A DNA stretch of 64,000 nt from Opitutales bacterium (lineage in GTDB: Bacteria > Verrucomicrobiota > Verrucomicrobiia > Opitutales > Seribacteraceae), in NCBI GenBank assembly GCA_028101545.1, contig JAOHKZ010000001.1:1-64000 (forward strand). The letters are read 5' to 3'. The stretch's first letter is position 1. Each line of letters begins with the position of its first letter. The notes below the pieces were generated by a model that was not told the DNA's origin, ran no database searches, and saw only the letters and a list, made by a program, of their open reading frames with translations. Position numbers and translations under genes: made by a program. Below, one piece after another: positions 51,620-60,775 of this stretch.

Positions 51620-52063
51620 TTAGTGATCAGAGTGGAGTTCAAAGACTCCTTTTATACTTTCTAAGTATTCATCATTTGTGGTGTCCGCGGCCGCTTTGAG
51701 AGCCGCAATAAATGCGGAACAAAATTCATCCACTTTGTTTTGACTTTTGGACTTGGGCACTTGAGCAACAACTCCCGGATTACTTCTTCTTTTAAATAAA
51801 TGAACGAGATAGCCGGTTGCCTGCTGCAGGATTTTATTATCTTTCCATCCTGTGGCAATTTGGAGAGCGGTTACATCAGGTGCTTTTGACCAGCGGTCTG
51901 CAAAACGAATTTCCAGTTCAATGATTTGATTTTCAAAGGAAATAAGGTTGGAAGCCAAGCCGCCGTACATTCTGTAGCATTTATCACGACGGTGAATGTG
52001 ATTGATGCGAATTTCTTCAAGTTCAGGAGAAAGGTTTGGTTTAAGCGAATGTATATTTTTCAT
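51620..52063 (-). CDS. Unknown 147-residue protein (2)
   Basis: One domain, mainly helical (SPELEEIRINHIHRRDKCYRMYGGLASNLISFENQIIELEIRF; then LFKRRSNPG and KVDEFCSAFIAALKAAADTTNDEYLESIKGVF). No membrane segment or known motif. It precedes the first 147-residue gene on the minus strand, 87 bases apart, so the two may form a unit. Function unknown. Confidence 0.5.
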   Translation of the reverse strand: MKNIHSLKPNLSPELEEIRINHIHRRDKCYRMYGGLASNLISFENQIIELEIRFADRWSKAPDVTALQIATGWKDNKILQQATGYLVHLFKRRSNPGVVAQVPKSKSQNKVDEFCSAFIAALKAAADTTNDEYLESIKGVFELHSDH

Positions 52064-52200
52064 GGGGAAAATATATAATCAATTGCGGATTAAAAAGAAG
52101 AAGACTGCATGTCATATCTGTCATATGAAAATTTATTTGTTGGTATCATGTATTACGGACTTGCTTGGGAATTTATTCGCAACTAAAAATTTATTAGATT

Positions 52201-53469
52201 ATGCCCACGAATTATGTTAGCCGGAGATTATTCCTGAAAGGAGCAGGGGTTTCCATGGCATTGCCCATGCTTGAGGCATCTGTTCCGTCAAATCTGATTA
52301 AGGGAGAAATAAAAAAGCCGGTTAAGCGTTTTGTTTGTCTTTCCAATAATTACGGGGTTTATCAAAAAGCTTTTTTTCCAGAGGCATTAGATACGGGAAC
52401 AGACTACACCATGCCGGAGACTTTGTCTTCTCTTGAGAAGCATAGAAAAGAGATTTCAGTTTTTCAGAACTTGGACCATGGGTTTACTGGTGGGCATGCC
52501 GGGGTACCAGTTTTATTAAGTGGAGTACGGCCAATTTTGGCCCATAATTTTAAAGAGGGAAATATTAGTCTTGATCAAAAATTGGCGGAGTATTACGGAT
52601 CGGCCACCAGGTTTCCATCGATGACATTGAGTTGTCGTGAAAGAAATCTTTTGAGTTTTACGCGTACCGGTGTGCAAATTCCTTCCGTTAGTATGCAACA
52701 GGCTTATCGAACCATGTTTATAGAAGAGGCAACCCTGAGCAAGGCATCGAAGAGGGAACAAATGACCCGGCAGAATAGTATTCTTGATGTAGTGCGTGAG
52801 CAGGCGAATGATTTTAAGAGAAAGCTTGGGAGTCGGGACCGTACAAAATTGGAGGAATATTTTGATTCGGTTCGAACATTGGAGAAGAAGATCCAGCAGC
52901 AGGAACCGTGGTTGGATCGGCCAAAGCCCAAGGCACCGGTAGAAGAGCCAAAGCCAGGAAATGGAACGGAGGAGCAACTCCGGGCAATGATCGAAATTAT
53001 TGCCCTGGCATTAAAAACAGATTCAACCCGCGCAATTACCTGTGTGAGTGGATTTGTGAATGGTGATTTTGGATTGAATGGAGGATACCATGGATTTTCC
53101 CATCATGGAGAGCGGGAAGAATTAGTAAGTGCATTAAAGAAGATTGAGGGTTTTCAAATATCGATGATGTCTTACTTGATTGATCTTCTGAAAAAAGAGG
53201 AGGATTTAATTAATGGGGGTTCTCTCTTTGATAACACTTCTATTTTATACGGTTGCGGGATGGCAACGGGTACACATTCAACCAGGAATTTACCTTTGGT
53301 TTTAGCCGGTGGTGGATTTAAACATGGCGAGCATAAGGTCTATCCGGAAGAGGATGGAAAGCGTGTACCCGCTGCGAATTTATTACTGAGTATTTTACAA
53401 TCCTGCGGTTTGGAAATTGATCAGTTTGGTGCAAGTACAGGTACTCTTTCCGGACTGGAGTGGACATAG
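52201..53469 (+). CDS. DUF1552 protein with Tat-type signal
   Basis: 422 residues. The N-terminus (MPTNYVSRRLFLKGAGVSMALPML) is a twin-arginine signal (RR at 8-9), so the protein should be exported folded. The body matches DUF1552 of PVC bacteria and Acidobacteria (KRFVCLSNNYGVY, HAGVPVLLSGVRP, NTSILYGCGMATGTHSTRNLPLVLAGGG). Such genes always sit next to a DUF1592-type multidomain protein, as here, with a 31-base gap. The enzyme activity is unknown; the pair is thought to handle a polymer or cofactor outside the membrane. Confidence 0.8.
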   Translation: MPTNYVSRRLFLKGAGVSMALPMLEASVPSNLIKGEIKKPVKRFVCLSNNYGVYQKAFFPEALDTGTDYTMPETLSSLEKHRKEISVFQNLDHGFTGGHAGVPVLLSGVRPILAHNFKEGNISLDQKLAEYYGSATRFPSMTLSCRERNLLSFTRTGVQIPSVSMQQAYRTMFIEEATLSKASKREQMTRQNSILDVVREQANDFKRKLGSRDRTKLEEYFDSVRTLEKKIQQQEPWLDRPKPKAPVEEPKPGNGTEEQLRAMIEIIALALKTDSTRAITCVSGFVNGDFGLNGGYHGFSHHGEREELVSALKKIEGFQISMMSYLIDLLKKEEDLINGGSLFDNTSILYGCGMATGTHSTRNLPLVLAGGGFKHGEHKVYPEEDGKRVPAANLLLSILQSCGLEIDQFGASTGTLSGLEWT

Positions 53470-53500
53470 TACTTTTATCGGGACAGAATCAAAAGAAGGG

Positions 53501-56500
53501 ATGGGGGGCGAGAAATCCGTGAATCGAAAACTTTGTTTATTTGTTTTGGCTTTAGGGATCATTCAAATTATATCTTTATCCATTTTTGGGAAGCAAAAGC
53601 CTGTCAACTTTGGTGCGTTTTTTAAGGCCCATTGCTTTGAGTGCCATGGGGTGGATGAGCAGGAGGGCGAGGTGAGGTTGGATAATTTACCCTTTCATTT
53701 GAAAGATCATGAAAATATTGAGCTTTGGCAAATGGTGCTCGATCAATTGAATTTGAATGAAATGCCTCCTCAAAAAAAACCGAGACCGGATGAAGAGGAG
53801 ACCCGTGAGGTGATCAACTTTTTAACTGATCGTTTATCTGATGCCTATGAAAATTCTAAGAGTACGAACCGGCAGACTGTTCTTCGCCGGCTGAACCGGT
53901 ATGAACTACGCAATACATTACGTGATTTGCTTTTTTTAAATGGAGCTGATTTTGAACCGGGGGCAAGGGCGGCCAAGCTAGTTGATAATAATGGGAATGG
54001 AAGTGTGGAAAGAACGGGTACGGATCCATTACGATTTTTTCCTGAGGATGAAAAAGATGAGGGATTTGTGAATATTGGAGATCATTTGGTGATGTCCGAT
54101 TTTTTACTAAAATTAACTATGGATGCAGTGGAGGAAAGTTTGCTACGGGCAACCCACTTGGGACCCCGTCCATTAGTAAAGGAGCAAAGATTTTCCGGAG
54201 TTTTTATAAAGGGAAAAGGGCAGGGTGAACATCCGGTGGAAACGGTTTCAAGGGAAGGAGAAACGGATCATGAGAAATTGGTGGTTGGGTATGAAAGATA
54301 TGGCCGGTTAGTTCCCACTGATTTGAGACGAGGGGTGGTCCATGGGGCACGGTATAGAATTACGATTGAAGCATCGGCTCATAATGCTATGCATCCATGG
54401 GAGGAGAAAATTCCGCTGTATAATGAACAAGGTTTTGAACTGGCTTTGAATATAGCTAATACAAGTTCGGGGGGAATTGCTGGGCCAACCTCTAGAAATT
54501 TAGCAGTTTGGCCATTAGCTGGAAATGGGAAGAGGCATAAGTTTTCCATGGAGGTATGGTTGGATAAGGGGTGGACTCCATGGATTGGCTGGGAGAATGG
54601 ACCGGATTCAAAATTGTTACGGGTCGATCAATTGGTGGAAAAATATTTTCCGGATCAATACTTTAAGCGACCGGATAAGAAGGCAGATAAAAATGGACAT
54701 GAACAATGGTATCTGAATTTAGCGAAGCTTTTAATAAAAGGGGGATATGCCGGTCCGCATTTGCGGATTCATACTGTGGTACTGGAACCATTAATTGAAT
54801 CGTGGCCACCAGCCAGTCATGTGAATTTGTACGGTAGTGGAAAGGGGGGGACTGAGGAGGTTCATAAATTGATGAAGCGTTTTGCCAGTCGAGCCTTTCG
54901 CAGACCGGTGAGTCAGAAAGAAATAGAGCCTTTTTTAACTCTGGTAAGGAGTGGGGAATTAAAACCGACACATTCTCCGGGCGAGGGAATTCAGGAAATG
55001 AAGTACAATGTATTTGAGGGTGAATGGTCGAAATTACCAGATTTTGAAAATTTAAAACCGGTCAAGCAGGGAGAAGCCAAGCTCGGATTAATTGACCTTT
55101 CACATTCTCCTAAAAGAGAAAAGTTTGGAATGGTTTATTCCGGAAAAATAGAGGCTCCGATGGATGGTGAGTATTTATTTAAAATGGCATCTGATGATGG
55201 AGCCAGAATCTTAGTGGATCAAAAAAGAGTTCTAGAACATGATGGTTTGCATGGGGCTGTCTTAAAGGAGGCTAAGATAAAACTTAAGAAGGGAGTTCAT
55301 TCAATAAGAGTGGAATACTTCGCTTTTGGACAGCCGAATAGTTTTCGGGCATCATGGGGTTTACGCGGACAGGCACAGGTGAGGCTTTCCAAATTTGCAT
55401 TTGAAGAAAAAGCCAAGAAAAACATACAGAACGGACTGCCCCCTCTAATCCGAAGTTTAATGGATGCATATTCAGCTATTCTCTGCTCGCCCAAATTTTT
55501 ATATTTGGAGGAGGATGGAAATCAGCTTACTCATCACCAAATTGCATCGAGATTAAGTTATTTTTTATGGTCTTCCATGCCGGATGACGAACTAATCTCG
55601 CTTGCTGAAAAAGGCCAACTTAGGAATCAGGGAGTGCTTGAAAGACAGGTGGAGCGTATGCTTACAGATGAACGGGCTATGGCATTTGTGAACCATTTTC
55701 CTTCGGCTTGGTTACGGATGGACAAACTGGGAGAGATGCCACCGTCTGGTGGAGATTTTCAATTTTACAAGAATGTAAAAATTGAACCGATGATGAGTAG
55801 GCAGGTAACCCGGTATTTTGAAGATATACTGCGTACGAATTCCTCAATCGAGGAGTTTATCAGCTCGGAATACACTTATATGAATCAGCCTCTGGCGAAG
55901 TGGATTTATAAAAAAGAGGGGATTCGTGGGCATGTGTTACGAAAAGTTTCCGCTGAGCCAAATCGTGGTGGTGGGATTTTTACTTTACCGGGATTAATGA
56001 CCGCCACGGCAAATGGAGTGGATACTTCACCTGTGGTTCGGGGAGCATGGGTGTTGGAAAATATTTTGGGTACGCCACCATCTCCTCCGCCTCCGGATGT
56101 GGAGCTTTTGCCTACAGATACGAGAAAGGCAAAGACAATTCGTGATCAGTTAGAACTTCATCGAGAGCATGCAGCCTGTAATAATTGCCACCGCAAGATT
56201 GATCCTCTTGGTTTTCCGTTTGAAAATTTTGATGTGGTGGGCAGATGGCGAAATCAATACAAGGCAAGCAGGGCAAAAGTGGATCCTTCAGCGGTTCTAT
56301 CCAATGGAGAGGAAATCAATGATATTATAGGACTAAAGAAATTATTGATGGAGAAAAAAGAGTTGGTGGTTCGTAGCCTGACCGAAAAAATGCTCATCTA
56401 TTCAACCGGACGGAAGCTTGAAGTTCTGGATCGTGGGGAAGTGGATCGTATTGTGGCAGAATTAAGTGAGAATGAAAACCGGTTGAGAAAGTTAGTCCAT

Positions 56501-56536
56501 TTAGTTGCAACCAGTGAGCTTTTTCTTACCAAGTGA
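53501..56536 (+). CDS. DUF1587/DUF1592/DUF1588/DUF1585 protein with c-type heme motif and internal PA14 domain
   Basis: 1011 residues from ATG 53501. An upstream ATG at 53417 would overlap the DUF1552 gene by 53 bases, so it is less likely; a GTG at 53519 is possible. A hydrophobic N-terminus (about 10-28) is followed by a cytochrome-like CFECH motif (45-49) in the planctomycete-type PSCyt domain, then DUF1587 and DUF1595-like parts. A PA14-like domain is inserted in the middle (YLFKMASDDGARILVDQKRV, VHSIRVEYFAFG). DUF1592, DUF1588 and DUF1585 follow (HRKIDPLGFPFENFD, TEKMLIYSTGRKLE). Exported, paired with DUF1552; function unknown. Confidence 0.8.
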   Translation: MGGEKSVNRKLCLFVLALGIIQIISLSIFGKQKPVNFGAFFKAHCFECHGVDEQEGEVRLDNLPFHLKDHENIELWQMVLDQLNLNEMPPQKKPRPDEEETREVINFLTDRLSDAYENSKSTNRQTVLRRLNRYELRNTLRDLLFLNGADFEPGARAAKLVDNNGNGSVERTGTDPLRFFPEDEKDEGFVNIGDHLVMSDFLLKLTMDAVEESLLRATHLGPRPLVKEQRFSGVFIKGKGQGEHPVETVSREGETDHEKLVVGYERYGRLVPTDLRRGVVHGARYRITIEASAHNAMHPWEEKIPLYNEQGFELALNIANTSSGGIAGPTSRNLAVWPLAGNGKRHKFSMEVWLDKGWTPWIGWENGPDSKLLRVDQLVEKYFPDQYFKRPDKKADKNGHEQWYLNLAKLLIKGGYAGPHLRIHTVVLEPLIESWPPASHVNLYGSGKGGTEEVHKLMKRFASRAFRRPVSQKEIEPFLTLVRSGELKPTHSPGEGIQEMKYNVFEGEWSKLPDFENLKPVKQGEAKLGLIDLSHSPKREKFGMVYSGKIEAPMDGEYLFKMASDDGARILVDQKRVLEHDGLHGAVLKEAKIKLKKGVHSIRVEYFAFGQPNSFRASWGLRGQAQVRLSKFAFEEKAKKNIQNGLPPLIRSLMDAYSAILCSPKFLYLEEDGNQLTHHQIASRLSYFLWSSMPDDELISLAEKGQLRNQGVLERQVERMLTDERAMAFVNHFPSAWLRMDKLGEMPPSGGDFQFYKNVKIEPMMSRQVTRYFEDILRTNSSIEEFISSEYTYMNQPLAKWIYKKEGIRGHVLRKVSAEPNRGGGIFTLPGLMTATANGVDTSPVVRGAWVLENILGTPPSPPPPDVELLPTDTRKAKTIRDQLELHREHAACNNCHRKIDPLGFPFENFDVVGRWRNQYKASRAKVDPSAVLSNGEEINDIIGLKKLLMEKKELVVRSLTEKMLIYSTGRKLEVLDRGEVDRIVAELSENENRLRKLVHLVATSELFLTK

Positions 56537-56635
56537 ACTTTGAAATAAGTTCATCTGCTCAGCGGTGATATTTCAACCTGTTATTAGTGGAAATAACTCT
56601 TATAAATCGTAGATTGCAGAATTAAATAATCGATA

Positions 56636-57943
56636 ATGGGAGTATGCGGTTGCCAAAAAAGAAAGCTGTCCGTTATGGATTGGTATGTGCATCTAATTTT
56701 TAAAATATTTCTTTCATTCATATTTGTTTTTTCCCCTTTCTTGCATGGGGTTGGTCTAGTGGATTTACCTTTCATTAAACCCGAAAAGGTTGGAATGGAT
56801 GCCAAGAAGCTCAAACGGGTTGACCAAAAAATGGAGGAGTTGATCAAGGAGGATCGTCTCGCCGGTGGTATTGTAGTGGTAGCCCGGAAGGGAAAGGTCG
56901 TTCATTTTGGTACCTATGGAAAGAGAGACTTGGAGAATAATTTACCGGTGGAGAAGGATACGATTTTTCGGATTTATTCTATGACCAAGGCGATCACTTC
57001 GGTGGCTGCTCTAATGTTAAATGAGGAGGGCAAGTTAAGTTTGGATGATCCACTTTCGAAATATTTTCCGTCTCTCCAAGCAATTAAAGTTTTAGACAAA
57101 GATGAGCTGGTTGAGCCAAATAGGGAGGCAACGGTGGCCGATTTGCTGCGGCATACTTCAGGCCTGACTTACGCCTGGTCTTCGAACAAGAAAATCAGTC
57201 AGGCACTTAAGGATGCTGGTGTTTTGGACCGTGATAAAGAGCTCGTGCCTATGATGAACGGTATGGATAAGGTGCCTTTGCTTTTCCAACCTGGTTCGGA
57301 CTGGGTATACGGATGTTCCACTGATGTGCTGGGTGGGCTGGTGGAGGTGGCCTCGGGCATTCCATTGGATCGATTTTTTCGGGAACGGATTTTTAAACCA
57401 TTAGAGATGGAGGATACCGGATTCTATGTCCCGGCAAATAAAGCGGACCGGTTTGCAGCCAATTATAATTTCAAGGATGGCAAGCTCACTCTAAAGGATG
57501 ATCCTAAAACGAGCCGGTATTTAGAAAACCCTGCTTTTAAATCAGGTGGGGGCGGGCTTTGTTCAACAGCACAGGATTACATTCGTTTTTTACTGATGAT
57601 TGAGAATGGCGGAAAGTTTTATGGAAAAAGATATTTAAAGAAAAAGAGTGTTAAATTAATGACAACTAATCAGGTGTCCGAAGAGGCGGGTTGGGTGACT
57701 TTTGGGAATCAGATTCGCGAAGGAGTCGGATACGGATACGGATTTTCGGTGCGGGTAAAAATGAGCGACTGGGATCCGGATGGCCGGGTGGGAGAGTACG
57801 GATGGGGCGGTGCGGCAAGTACGCACTACTGGGTTTCTCCAAAGGATGAATTGGTAGTGCTTACCCTCGAACAAGTGATGCCATATTCTTTTAATACCGA
57901 ATGGGCTCTGAAGGGATTAATCTATGATGCTTTATTGGATTGA
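56636..57943 (+). CDS. Exported beta-lactamase-family serine hydrolase
   Basis: 435 residues with an N-terminal signal (KRK then a hydrophobic core to about residue 38); the ATG at 56675 would also give a signal but with fewer positive charges. The class-C beta-lactamase/esterase fold has nucleophile S115 and general base K118 in YSMTKA, and tyrosine in WVYGCSTDVLGGLVE. A late GYGYGFSV and the YGWGGAASTHYWV strand are typical of esterase EstB-like proteins. Substrate may be a D-peptide or ester; penicillin binding is not implied. It is 100 bases after the DUF1592 gene. Confidence 0.8.
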   Translation: MGVCGCQKRKLSVMDWYVHLIFKIFLSFIFVFSPFLHGVGLVDLPFIKPEKVGMDAKKLKRVDQKMEELIKEDRLAGGIVVVARKGKVVHFGTYGKRDLENNLPVEKDTIFRIYSMTKAITSVAALMLNEEGKLSLDDPLSKYFPSLQAIKVLDKDELVEPNREATVADLLRHTSGLTYAWSSNKKISQALKDAGVLDRDKELVPMMNGMDKVPLLFQPGSDWVYGCSTDVLGGLVEVASGIPLDRFFRERIFKPLEMEDTGFYVPANKADRFAANYNFKDGKLTLKDDPKTSRYLENPAFKSGGGGLCSTAQDYIRFLLMIENGGKFYGKRYLKKKSVKLMTTNQVSEEAGWVTFGNQIREGVGYGYGFSVRVKMSDWDPDGRVGEYGWGGAASTHYWVSPKDELVVLTLEQVMPYSFNTEWALKGLIYDALLD

Positions 57944-57981
57944 TGTCTAAAGGAACAGAAATCCTAATCTAGAAAATTCAT

Positions 57982-59511
57982 TTGTTCTTCTTTGATGTGA
58001 GACTCTTTTGGTTTATTTCTTTTGTTATTTCTATGGTTCTTTGTGCTGAAGATTGGCCACAGGCATTTGGTCCGAATGGTGATTTAACTGTTAATGGCAA
58101 GGCTGTTGATTCGTTTAGCGTTTCCATGAATGAGAATATTCTTTGGCGAACCCCCATGCCTAGTACGGGGCAGGGGACGCCGATTATTTCAAATGGGCGG
58201 ATCTTCGTGACATCACATGAAAGAATTGAGAAGGATTCAGAAATGGGTTCGGATATCGTGGGAATTTGTCTCGATGTAAAGACGGGAAAGAAATTTTGGG
58301 AAAGGAAGATTCCAGGTACGCGTACGACTGATTTATCGAGTTTGTTTAGCGATAACACGGCTGCGTCTGTGGTTAGTGACGGGGAACGGGTGGTTTTTAT
58401 GAATGTGGGGGGAACGATTGCCTGTTTTGATTTTGAGGGGAAAGAATTGTGGACTCATAAATGGACTCCTTTTGGACGGCACCATGCACGTGCTCATGAA
58501 CCGATATTGCATGACGGAATGGTAGTAGTTTCACATACTCCGAAATATGATTTACCCGTTGAGGCGACTACGAAGGAAGGTTCGAAGGCACTTGGCCGGG
58601 GGAAGGAGTACTGGAATTTTTTACGGGCGTATAATCTACAAACGGGAAAGCTTGTATGGCAGGCAGAAGCGGGAACATCCGTACATTCGACTTCGATGCT
58701 TGGCCAATTAGCAAAGGGTAAGTTAGCTATTTTGACGGGTCGGGGAGGAGGGCATCAACCACCAGAGGAGCCGTATGGTTTGTCGATGATTGATGTCACA
58801 AGCGGAAAGAGTATCTGGGATATATCGCTAAAAGGATATGCGGCTGCACAGAATGCTAGTTGGAATAAGAACGGGGTTCATTTTTTTGCTGGTGGAATGC
58901 ATCAATCTCTCTCTTCCGTCTCAGGCAAAATGAACAAGGAGACATCCATTTTTGAAAAGGTTTCGATTACGAAGTGGAATGGAGATCAATACGAGACGAA
59001 GTATAATCAAACGCTGAAAAAATCTAAAAAGCCGATTACATACTTTACGAATATTTTAATTGGGAATTATCATTACTTCCGTTCGTTTGATGGTTTTATG
59101 ATTGGACGGGTAAACCTGAAAAATGGAAAAGTTGAATATCTGGAAGTTCCGGGACAGGTAATTCGTCAGAATGAAAAAGATGAAGAGTTATTGTGGGGTA
59201 AGACAGTGCCTAATGATATGAGAAATGCGGGCGGCTTTAAGACGACTAAAGATAAAAGGAATGCAGGGAGTGGATGGGGGCATGTTTCCTCGGCTCCTCC
59301 AATCGTTATTGGAGATCGAATTTATTTTCCGACCATGGTGGGAATGGTTTATGTTTTAAAATGGAATGCAGACAGTTTGGATGAGGGTGCACTTATTTCT
59401 ATAAGTGATTTAGGGCGGGCCGGGGAGACTTGGTCGTTGTCCGGATTAGCTTATGTGGACGGAAAGATTTTTGCCCGCACTTTGAAGGAAATGATCTGTA
59501 TTGGGGAGTAG
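57982..59511 (+). CDS. Exported PQQ-like beta-propeller protein
   Basis: About 509 residues. The first codon in frame is TTG (57982); a GTG at 57997 would start MRLFWFISFVISMVLCAEDW, which is a better signal peptide, so the true start is uncertain. Blades (GQGTPIISNGRIFVTSHE, GTIACFDFEGKELWTHKW, GDRIYFPTMVGMVYVLKW) resemble BamB/PQQ-dehydrogenase-type propellers. Trp-rich ends and ASP/GLU sites are not clear enough to assign cofactor. It is 38 bases after the serine hydrolase and may belong to the same transcript. Confidence 0.65.
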   Translation: MFFFDVRLFWFISFVISMVLCAEDWPQAFGPNGDLTVNGKAVDSFSVSMNENILWRTPMPSTGQGTPIISNGRIFVTSHERIEKDSEMGSDIVGICLDVKTGKKFWERKIPGTRTTDLSSLFSDNTAASVVSDGERVVFMNVGGTIACFDFEGKELWTHKWTPFGRHHARAHEPILHDGMVVVSHTPKYDLPVEATTKEGSKALGRGKEYWNFLRAYNLQTGKLVWQAEAGTSVHSTSMLGQLAKGKLAILTGRGGGHQPPEEPYGLSMIDVTSGKSIWDISLKGYAAAQNASWNKNGVHFFAGGMHQSLSSVSGKMNKETSIFEKVSITKWNGDQYETKYNQTLKKSKKPITYFTNILIGNYHYFRSFDGFMIGRVNLKNGKVEYLEVPGQVIRQNEKDEELLWGKTVPNDMRNAGGFKTTKDKRNAGSGWGHVSSAPPIVIGDRIYFPTMVGMVYVLKWNADSLDEGALISISDLGRAGETWSLSGLAYVDGKIFARTLKEMICIGE

Positions 59512-59516
59512 GGATT

Positions 59517-59537
59517 AAAAAAAGGTTTTAGTAACCT
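59517..59537 (-). terminator. Intrinsic terminator of the toroid genes
   Basis: Read on the minus strand, AGGTT-ACTAA-AACCT forms a stem-loop (59537-59523) followed by a run of seven T (59523-59517). It lies just downstream of the stop of the minus-strand gene at 59543, between two convergent transcripts. Confidence 0.6.
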
Positions 59538-59542
59538 ATGAT

Positions 59543-60736
59543 TTAATTGGAGCAAAGAACTTGGTTTAGGGCGACTATAGCGTAGGTTGTTGAGATTAAT
59601 GGATCATCCTCTTTCATTAACCTTCCATCAAGGTTGATAAATGATCCATCAGTTGTCTGTCTTTTTGCTAAAAAATGGACGATATTTTTCTTCCAACTTC
59701 CTGATATTTGTAAGGAGGAATGTACTTCTGCCAAGGCCATAAGGTTATAAAATTTCATTGACTCAGCCCAAGGAGACGGATCGTCAAGTGGAACTCCTGA
59801 AGGCAGTGCCCAATCCTGATTTTGTAATAACCAATTTTTTGCATCTTTTATTTCCCTGGAATTTAGATCATAATCTAGAGCAATCATAGAGAGTAATCCA
59901 TCACAGGTCGCGGTTGCATAACTGCGAAAATATTTTTCACCTGAATCTTGATCAACTAGAGTTCGGCCTTTATTGGCATAGGCAATGGTGGGTGAGGAAA
60001 AAAATCCGCCATCATATCCGTATTCTGGAATCCATTTTATTTGCGAATCATTAGGCACCTCTTTTCTTTTCTGGAGCCGGTTTAAAAAATATTCAGACCT
60101 GCTTTTGATCCTATTGGTAATAGAATTTGCATCATTGAGAGATTGAAGAATCCGTCGGGTATGAGCTAAATCAACGAAGCTTCCCATGGTTGGTTTTTGA
60201 TTAATCCCAAAGCCCCAACCACCATGTGCGGGTGAGTTTTGGGGAAATCCAGAACCTTCGGAAAATTGTTGATTCTGTAAATAATTAATCATGTTTTTGA
60301 TGCTTTCCTGATCATTTTTATTTCCAAATCTTAAAAAGCAATGAAGTGCATAAGAAGTTGAATAGTTCGGATAGTCGAGTAAGTCAGGATCGCTTATTCC
60401 ATGAACACCCATTTCATTGTAACTGCGAAGGTAATTCATAGCTTGTTCAACCATTTTCTCATATATTTGTGATTTTTGGAGAGTGGAGCCCGAAAGAGTA
60501 TGGAGAATAAAAGGGGTGAGTGATTGGCCGGATTTAAGTAATCCATAATGCTCGCTTTTCCATGCACCGTCTGGGGATTGTTTGGAAAAGATATAGTTAA
60601 AGGCTTTCTGCAAAAGTTGATTAGCCAATTGCTCCGGGTTTGAGAGTTTACCCCGTCTCTCCGAATGAAGAGACGAGGTTCCCCAAATAAGAATAAGAAT
60701 CGATTGAAAAAGAATGAATTTACACTTGGTTTTCAT
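59543..60736 (-). CDS. Exported alpha-alpha toroid protein (squalene-cyclase/prenyltransferase-like), copy 1
   Basis: 397 residues with a signal peptide (about 1-25). The repeats have the QW-like pattern of terpene cyclases: QSPDGAWKSE, QQFSEGSGFPQN..AHGGWGFGINQKPTMGSFVD and RQTTDGSFINLDG. The acid motif DxDD of true squalene-hopene cyclases is not visible, so it is unlikely to be a cyclase. Exported toroid proteins of this type are known in planctomycete and verrucomicrobial genomes without a function. Downstream of, and co-directional with, the second copy (39-base gap); a terminator follows. Confidence 0.65.
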   Translation of the reverse strand: MKTKCKFILFQSILILIWGTSSLHSERRGKLSNPEQLANQLLQKAFNYIFSKQSPDGAWKSEHYGLLKSGQSLTPFILHTLSGSTLQKSQIYEKMVEQAMNYLRSYNEMGVHGISDPDLLDYPNYSTSYALHCFLRFGNKNDQESIKNMINYLQNQQFSEGSGFPQNSPAHGGWGFGINQKPTMGSFVDLAHTRRILQSLNDANSITNRIKSRSEYFLNRLQKRKEVPNDSQIKWIPEYGYDGGFFSSPTIAYANKGRTLVDQDSGEKYFRSYATATCDGLLSMIALDYDLNSREIKDAKNWLLQNQDWALPSGVPLDDPSPWAESMKFYNLMALAEVHSSLQISGSWKKNIVHFLAKRQTTDGSFINLDGRLMKEDDPLISTTYAIVALNQVLCSN

Positions 60737-60775
60737 GGCATGATTCTGATTCTTATTTTAATAAAGGCCGAGTGG

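Noticed and set aside
56534-56553. Stem-loop TGAACTT...AAGTTCA at the end of the DUF1592 gene as a terminator
   Set aside because: The stem is good (7 bases), but no T-run follows, and it overlaps the stop codon, so it was not listed as an intrinsic terminator.
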